From the IMG/VR virus record IMGVR_UViG_3300031576_000002, positions 62,001 through 126,000 of that record: a stretch of 64,000 nt of DNA; one strand, 5' to 3'. Positions within the stretch are counted from its first letter, which is position 1. Each line of letters starts with the position of its first letter. This document shows, piece after piece, positions 59,705 to 64,000 of the stretch. The stretch is from a virus. The notes beneath the pieces are model-generated. The model ran no database searches, was not told where the DNA came from, and saw only the letters and a program-made list of their open reading frames with translations. The translations under genes and the position numbers were made by a program.

Positions 59705-59995
59705 TTACTTTGAGCGGCGCTTGCTGGGATTCTTCTTCAGCCACTCCGAGTAGAGCGCCTGACATAGAGCGGCAGGATCGTCCACGGAGTCGTTCTCACT
59801 CAGTTTTTCCATGCACTCGGTTCGCGGATGCTCAGCTTTCGAGAATCGACCGAACCAGTAGTCTTTCAACTGCGGAGGCACGTTCGTCTTGGCAAGCCTG
59901 CGCTTCATGCAAGGCGGACAGTCGTCGATACCTTCGAGGGGAGGAAGGCCCAGGGAATCGTTCAAAGACGCAATTACGCTTCGTAGCATGTCCAT
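59705..59995 (-). CDS. Small CxxC protein, unknown
   Basis: 96 residues, DDCPPCMKRRLAKTNVPPQL with CxxC and a basic end (WLKKNPSKRRSK). Four bases from its upstream neighbour. No family recognised. Confidence 0.5.
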   Translation of the reverse strand: MDMLRSVIASLNDSLGLPPLEGIDDCPPCMKRRLAKTNVPPQLKDYWFGRFSKAEHPRTECMEKLSENDSVDDPAALCQALYSEWLKKNPSKRRSK

Positions 59996-59999
59996 GACG

Positions 60000-60419
60000 C
60001 TACCCCCTCAAATTAAGAATATGCGTAGAGCGCTCTGCCTTGGAAGCAAGCTGGTGCAAGCGCGGAATCTGCTCGTCGATCTTGTTCACGGATACATGCT
60101 CGTATCGCTCAGGGTCCATCCGAAGATCGAGAAGGGCGTGGTACACGCGCAGGATTCTCGTGACATCCCCAATATCTACTTCTAGTTGTGTGAGCATGTC
60201 CTCCCAGCTTTCGTAGTCTGGAAGGTAGCGCTTCTCATCTCTGAGAAGCGTCATTAGCTTTGCGATCTCGGGCCACGTCGAGCGCATGAGCGTGTGGAGA
60301 TAGGCGCGCTGGATTCCCTTCCTACCGCCTTGCGCAATCTGATCGCAAGCAGAGACGGCAAGATCGAGGCAGTCGTCTTCGTCAAACTCTTCTAGGGGGG
60401 GATCGTCGGCGTCGTGCAT
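60000..60419 (-). CDS. Helical acidic protein, unknown
   Basis: 139 residues, acidic N-terminus (MHDADDPPLEEFDEDDCLDL), helical centre with a Trp-containing segment, ends LNLRG. No family recognised. Confidence 0.5.
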   Translation of the reverse strand: MHDADDPPLEEFDEDDCLDLAVSACDQIAQGGRKGIQRAYLHTLMRSTWPEIAKLMTLLRDEKRYLPDYESWEDMLTQLEVDIGDVTRILRVYHALLDLRMDPERYEHVSVNKIDEQIPRLHQLASKAERSTHILNLRG

Positions 60420-60437
60420 GACAACTACTATACAACT

Positions 60438-60743
60438 TCAACGCCGTCTTTCCGACACTTCCTGCGCCTTCAGGAGCATGCCCCAGACTTTATCGTTGAC
60501 ACTCGCAAGGACAGACTTCAGCCGCTCTTCCTCTGAATGGTGTAACTCGTCACGGCGTTCAAGCTCGGCTGTCCAGAAGGTATCCCGATCGACAAGCTCT
60601 TTTCTATGCTCCTGCTCTCGCCGGTCGTACCGTTGCTCGTAGTGTCTCCAGAGAGCGATAAGGCCGAGGAGGAAGACGGTCGCAACTCCCCAACCGCCTT
60701 CCTTGAAAAGCGCGAGAATCCATTCACCCGTCGTCTCCACCAT
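60438..60743 (-). CDS. Single-pass membrane protein with coiled-coil tail
   Basis: 101 residues. One transmembrane helix (GGWGVATVFLLGLIALW, ~16-32), then a charged coiled coil (YDRREQEHRKELVDRDTFW) that would face the periplasm or cytoplasm. The layout is like an inner-membrane spanin subunit, but no partner lipoprotein is seen beside it. Overlaps in another frame with the gene at 60518-60991. Confidence 0.6.
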   Translation of the reverse strand: MVETTGEWILALFKEGGWGVATVFLLGLIALWRHYEQRYDRREQEHRKELVDRDTFWTAELERRDELHHSEEERLKSVLASVNDKVWGMLLKAQEVSERRR

Positions 60744-60991
60744 GGACCTCGTGCCGGTTCAGGCTCCGTCGCAGGATAACAGGGCTTCGGTAGCTCAGGC
60801 CGTTTCTGCGCGACAGCCGCCCGGGATGCTTGAACCGTCTGCTTGAGATCAGCCAGCTCCTTCGGCCCGATCGCGGCGTGAATTCCATCAACCAGGCTCT
60901 GGATGATGATTTCCGTGCCGCCGTCTACTGCTTCCTCCGTCTCCGGACGGGGGACGCGCCGATGCTCCCTGTCCAGCATGACAGCCTCCAT
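60518..60991 (-). CDS. Small protein overlapping the membrane-protein gene
   Basis: 157 residues. The first ~80 residues look coding (GTEIIIQSLVDGIHAAIGPK, ELADLKQTVQASRAAVAQKR). The second half, overlapping the membrane protein in another frame, is Ser/Gly-rich and probably not selected as protein. The true end may be uncertain, or the gene may be read through. Low confidence in the C-terminus. Confidence 0.4.
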   Translation of the reverse strand: MEAVMLDREHRRVPRPETEEAVDGGTEIIIQSLVDGIHAAIGPKELADLKQTVQASRAAVAQKRPELPKPCYPATEPEPARGPWWRRRVNGFSRFSRKAVGELRPSSSSALSLSGDTTSNGTTGESRSIEKSLSIGIPSGQPSLNAVTSYTIQRKSG

Positions 60992-61011
60992 CGTTCCTCG
61001 CAGTCCTTGCT

Positions 61012-62421
61012 TTAGGGACGGTACTTAGCCAGGGCTTCGAGCGCACGCAGGTTGTTTCCTGTGGGATCTTGCGACAGGTCGCCACTGGGGCCGTCGAGCA
61101 TGTTGATCTCCAGGTGGTACGGAGACTTTGCAGCCCATGCACACAGAGCGTCCATGTTGTACTTTTCCGTGCCCCGGCCGTCGGTCGAATAGCCGGTGGA
61201 CACATGACTGTACATCTCCGCCAGCTTGTCCCGGCAAGCATTCGGGCCTGGCTCTTCCGGGTTGGGGTGCTCCTGCCAAGGATGCAGCCACCACACCCCA
61301 GCCGATCCCTGGCCGTCATTGCCGTCGCGCCAGCTCGTATTGTGCGGTCCTTCGGGGCGGTGAGGCGTCGTGCAGGAAAGGAGCGACCATCCGAAAGGCG
61401 TGATCTGATCGCGGTACTCATCGATTCCATGCGCCCACTCAGCCCCCATCCACGACTCGTTCGGAGGCGGCTCATTGACGAGTTCCGGCAGCATCGCCTT
61501 CTTGAGCCGTGCATCAATCTTGCCGTAGTAGCGCTGTGCCAGGGAGGCAAACGTGGTGTCAGACGGACGCTTTCCGTTAAAGGCGCTCTCCGACTCGGGC
61601 AAATTCATCGGAGGCTTGGTATTCCGGTCGGGCTCGTCAAGGCTGACCAGCATGACCGCCACTCCCCGCTTGGCGCCCTCGTCAAGCATCGCGGCTAGAC
61701 GCTGGTCCCACTCTGCCCCGTTCGACCAGGGTGACACGTAGAGTTCACGCTTGGGCGGATTGTTGGGCGGGTTGCGGTACAAGGCCGTCATGACACGGAC
61801 CATGTTGCAGTTGTACTGCGCGGCGATCTGCACGATCCTTCGCGGATCGTAGTCCCGACGGCAAAGCCAGGGCAACGCCGCGAATCCCCACAACCTGACC
61901 GGCTTACCTTCACCGTCGAGGAGTTGGTTGGTGTTCCGCGGGCGGTTCCACTTCGTCACGTCCAGCGTAGAAGGCGGTGGATCCGGAGGCTCGGGCTGAT
62001 TGACCTGTTCGACCGCGGTCTTGAACGCCTCGGTCCGGCTCTTCACCTCTGAAGGAGACAGATCGTGACGCGGAACGTAAGCGGCTAGCACCTCTGGATC
62101 GGTGTAGCCCAGCACATCCACTTGCACCTTGTTGATGGTACTGCCGCGCTCCGCGCTCTTCGCCAGATCGATTGCGATTTCGGTAGGGGTAAAGTCGCTG
62201 AGCTGGTACGCCCTCTGCCCTTCCGGGTCTGCCTCGCGCCCTAGCACTTCAAGGTACGCATCCTTCACACGACGGATGCGCTCCTCTGAGCCTTTCAGGA
62301 TCAGCGTGAGCTTGTCTTCGGGAGTCTCGGCGTAGTATTCGATCGCACCGGGATCCGGCTCTCGCCCAAGAATGGCGAGAAAGTATCGGCGAACCTTGCC
62401 CGCTTGCTCGTTCGTTACCAC
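61012..62421 (-). CDS. DUF4214-type repeats fused to a glycosidase-like domain
   Basis: 469 residues, GTG start with AGGGA upstream. Two N-terminal repeats (YFLAILGREPDPGAIEYYAE; AYLEVLGREADPEGQRAYQ) look like DUF4214. Residues ~175-469 resemble a GH-A clan TIM barrel: FAALPWLCRRDYDPRRIVQI, NMVRVMTALY and ELVNEP with Glu317 as possible acid/base. Could cleave a host surface or cell-wall glycan. No signal peptide, so it may be virion-bound or released by lysis. Confidence 0.6.
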   Translation of the reverse strand: MVTNEQAGKVRRYFLAILGREPDPGAIEYYAETPEDKLTLILKGSEERIRRVKDAYLEVLGREADPEGQRAYQLSDFTPTEIAIDLAKSAERGSTINKVQVDVLGYTDPEVLAAYVPRHDLSPSEVKSRTEAFKTAVEQVNQPEPPDPPPSTLDVTKWNRPRNTNQLLDGEGKPVRLWGFAALPWLCRRDYDPRRIVQIAAQYNCNMVRVMTALYRNPPNNPPKRELYVSPWSNGAEWDQRLAAMLDEGAKRGVAVMLVSLDEPDRNTKPPMNLPESESAFNGKRPSDTTFASLAQRYYGKIDARLKKAMLPELVNEPPPNESWMGAEWAHGIDEYRDQITPFGWSLLSCTTPHRPEGPHNTSWRDGNDGQGSAGVWWLHPWQEHPNPEEPGPNACRDKLAEMYSHVSTGYSTDGRGTEKYNMDALCAWAAKSPYHLEINMLDGPSGDLSQDPTGNNLRALEALAKYRP

Positions 62422-62738
62422 GTTGAGTTCCCTTTCTGCTGCTCGACCCGAACCCGTTCAAGGAGTGCGTAAACGGATCCCGGATCCTCTCTAGCGAGTA
62501 GGACGAGAACGGAGTGCAGAACCTCACGGATCTGCGCGATGTTGACACCATACTTCTTGCCTTCCAGTCTCGCAACTTCCAGAGCTAGATCAGTACGATC
62601 AATTCGACGCGCTTCGAGTGAAAAGTAGTCAAGCCTCTGGCGAACCTGGATGAGGGAGTAGAGAACAACCCCAAACCCGCCAAGAGCGCAGGAAAGCATT
62701 GCCAGAAAGACAACTACCTGTCCGGGCGTGAGCGTCAC
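62415..62738 (-). CDS. Small membrane protein with N-terminal helix
   Basis: 107 residues. N-terminal transmembrane segment (VVVFLAMLSCALGGFGVVLY), then a helical, charged cytoplasmic-like part. Overlaps the glycosidase gene by 7 bases. Candidate membrane anchor or lysis accessory; family not recognised. Confidence 0.55.
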   Translation of the reverse strand: MTLTPGQVVVFLAMLSCALGGFGVVLYSLIQVRQRLDYFSLEARRIDRTDLALEVARLEGKKYGVNIAQIREVLHSVLVLLAREDPGSVYALLERVRVEQQKGNSTW

Positions 62739-62771
62739 CCCTCAAACGTAGCCTGCAACGAGGCTTGCGAA

Positions 62772-63512
62772 TCAGCCTTCGTTGCGGATGCAGGCCAGGA
62801 AGGCTTTGGCGCTCTTTCGCCGCAGGAACTCGTCCGGGTCTTTTCCTTCGGGAAGGTCGATTCCGGCCACTTGGAGGGAGGCTCTTTCCAACTCGATCCG
62901 CGCTTTCTTCGTCGCCGCCTGACCGGCTTTATCAGAGTCCAAGGCCAGGACCGCATTCTCCGTGTAGCGCGCTAAGACGATTCCGTGGAGCGGTGTCACC
63001 GCAGTTCCCATCGTAGCCACTACGTTTCGGATGCCTCGTAGATAGCAGCGGATCGCGTCAAAGTACCCCTCGACCAAAAACACACGGCCCTCTTCCCGAA
63101 TCGCGTCTTTGGCGTGGTGCAGGCCGTAGAGCAGCAGTTTCTTGGAAAAGATGGAGCTTGTGGGCGAGTTCCGGTACTTTGGCTCTTCGCTGCCTAGAGC
63201 CCTTCCTGAGAATCCGACAACTCGGCCGACTGCGTCTTGAATGGGAAAGACCAGCCTGCCCTGGATCAGCCTGCTCAGGTTGGGGTGGATTCTGTCGAGG
63301 GCGTAGCAGTGCTCGCCGTAGCCGATTCGGTAGGGAGCCAGCTCATCGAGATCGTACTCGCGTCCATCAAGGTACTGTCTCGCCGTCCTCCCCTGCTTCT
63401 GGCGCAGGGCTCTCTCCATGAACTGCGTCGCTATCTCGTGATCCCTCAGCAGCCTGTGATTCCGCTTGAGCGCTGGCGATCTCTGCAAGGCGTTTTCCGA
63501 TCGAATTGTCAA
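62772..63512 (-). CDS. DnaG-type primase catalytic core
   Basis: 246 residues read from a TTG at 63512; an ATG at 63419 (MERALRQKQ) is the better-looking alternative. YLDGREYDLDELAPYRIGYG, FPIQDAVGRVVGFSGRALG, FLVEGYFDAI (Glu149) and LALDSDKAGQ (Asp192, Asp194), then GKDPDEFL, follow bacterial DnaG. It lacks the N-terminal zinc-binding domain and the C-terminal helicase-interacting domain. It synthesises RNA primers. The N-terminus overlaps the upstream gene by up to 146 bases in another frame. Confidence 0.85.
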   Translation of the reverse strand: MTIRSENALQRSPALKRNHRLLRDHEIATQFMERALRQKQGRTARQYLDGREYDLDELAPYRIGYGEHCYALDRIHPNLSRLIQGRLVFPIQDAVGRVVGFSGRALGSEEPKYRNSPTSSIFSKKLLLYGLHHAKDAIREEGRVFLVEGYFDAIRCYLRGIRNVVATMGTAVTPLHGIVLARYTENAVLALDSDKAGQAATKKARIELERASLQVAGIDLPEGKDPDEFLRRKSAKAFLACIRNEG

Positions 63513-63735
63513 GGTGTTCGCGGACCTGGTTCAGAATCGCTTCCCAGGACGTACCCACGATTCCGACTACGGTCGCGTTCCTGACTATGTGCATAATACC
63601 ATCCACCGGAATCCTTCCTCCCGTCTCTCCGACGAACCCGCCACAGAAGATAAAGGCTCCGCCCAGTTTGCTCCCTTTGGGGTAGTGGCCCTGTACCAGG
63701 TCATCCACTGTGACTGTCCATGCGCGCTCTTCCAA
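63367..63735 (-). CDS. Small protein with Gly-rich beta segment, unknown
   Basis: 122 residues. Beta-rich N-terminal part (LGGAFIFCGGFVGETGGRIP), helical middle, then an acidic Pro/Glu/Ala tail (VHGESPAPEAGEDGETVP). It overlaps the window-edge gene and the primase in another frame; its acidic tail lies where the primase would start. Function unknown. Confidence 0.5.
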   Translation of the reverse strand: MEERAWTVTVDDLVQGHYPKGSKLGGAFIFCGGFVGETGGRIPVDGIMHIVRNATVVGIVGTSWEAILNQVREHLDNSIGKRLAEIASAQAESQAAEGSRDSDAVHGESPAPEAGEDGETVP

Positions 63736-64000
63736 GCTGTTCTCCTCGGTAGGCTTTCAACCAGGTTTCTGGGTCTTGAACAGGAATACCTTCTTCTACT
63801 AGGGGAACTTCATAAGAATCTGCCAGCGCGCGAATCCGTTTTTCTCCCAGAGCCTTTTTTCGACGGTACAGGCTCTTCTCCAGCGTTACCTTGAATTCAA
63901 TCACACTCAGGGTAACAGCGGAGGGAAGAAGCTGCCGCAGGCCCTCTAGCTCTTTGCGCCAGTGCTCTCGTATGGACTGGGTCAGGTTGTAGTCGTCGAG
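63701..64000 (-). CDS. Protein of unknown function, 5' end outside window
   Basis: Frame is open from the window edge to the stop at 63701; a GTG at 63904 is within it but the 32 upstream codons (LDDYNLTQSIREHWRKELEG) also look coding, so the gene begins outside. Basic, helical. No family recognised. Confidence 0.55.
   Translation of the reverse strand, partial: LDDYNLTQSIREHWRKELEGLRQLLPSAVTLSVIEFKVTLEKSLYRRKKALGEKRIRALADSYEVPLVEEGIPVQDPETWLKAYRGEQLGRARMDSHSG

Noticed and set aside
60518-60743. Embedded Rz/Rz1 spanin pair
   Set aside because: One frame has a membrane helix and coiled coil, but the overlapping frame has no signal peptide or lipobox.
1-64000. CRISPR array, tRNA genes, integrase or attachment sites
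   Set aside because: No regularly spaced repeats, no cloverleaf-like gaps (genes leave no room) and no recombinase motif seen.

Overview
This window is a stretch of a large double-stranded DNA tailed phage with a contractile tail (myovirus morphology). Every gene I can support lies on the minus strand, so transcription runs from position 64000 down to 1. Genes are packed with stop/start overlaps (ATGA, GTGA, TGATG) or gaps of a few bases; no stretch over 300 bases lacks a gene. A Gram-negative host is suggested by a PagL-like outer-membrane beta-barrel with a Sec signal, a second Sec-exported protein and a cysteine-rich lipoprotein-like protein. I see no terminase, no obvious portal and no tRNA in the window. 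I recognise no named phage, so the genome looks divergent.

Layout in transcription order. 64000-57.7 kb: a gene cut by the window edge, a DnaG-type primase core, two small membrane proteins, a DUF4214 plus glycosidase-like protein, and small proteins including a MarR-like and an XRE-like DNA-binding protein and a 48-residue zinc-ribbon protein. 57.6-50.3 kb: head module with prohead protease, acidic scaffold, a beta-rich decoration-like protein, HK97-fold major capsid protein and several unknown late proteins. 50.2-42.3 kb: fibre-like proteins, a family carrying a repeated FVRG motif, and two exported proteins. 42.3-40.4 kb: an S-adenosylmethionine decarboxylase gene (speD) next to a 5' remnant of a divergent second copy, separated by two HNH endonuclease genes. 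40.4-29.4 kb: M15 peptidase, PcfJ-like proteins, a neck-like protein carrying two tandem mini-inteins with a Vsr-like homing endonuclease next to it, a nucleotidyltransferase, a J-domain protein and many small proteins.

29.4-1 kb: a holin candidate, the PagL-like protein, neck/tail-completion proteins, tail sheath, two HNH endonucleases, tail tube, tail assembly chaperones with a -1 frameshift on A8, tape measure with a lytic transglycosylase domain, hub, spike with an HxH tip, baseplate J, beta-helix protein, two very large proteins sharing a WQAPGD repeat domain, more fibre/baseplate proteins and finally a glycosyltransferase running off the left end.

The most unusual content is the density and variety of homing elements: two inteins six residues apart, a Vsr-like nuclease and four HNH nucleases in two tandem pairs, all sitting between conserved virion or metabolic genes. 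Also notable are the PagL-like host-envelope modifier, the FVRG motif family, the WQAPGD domain family, and a group of non-structural-looking proteins that share a short amphipathic N-terminal leader and may be cargo packaged in the head.
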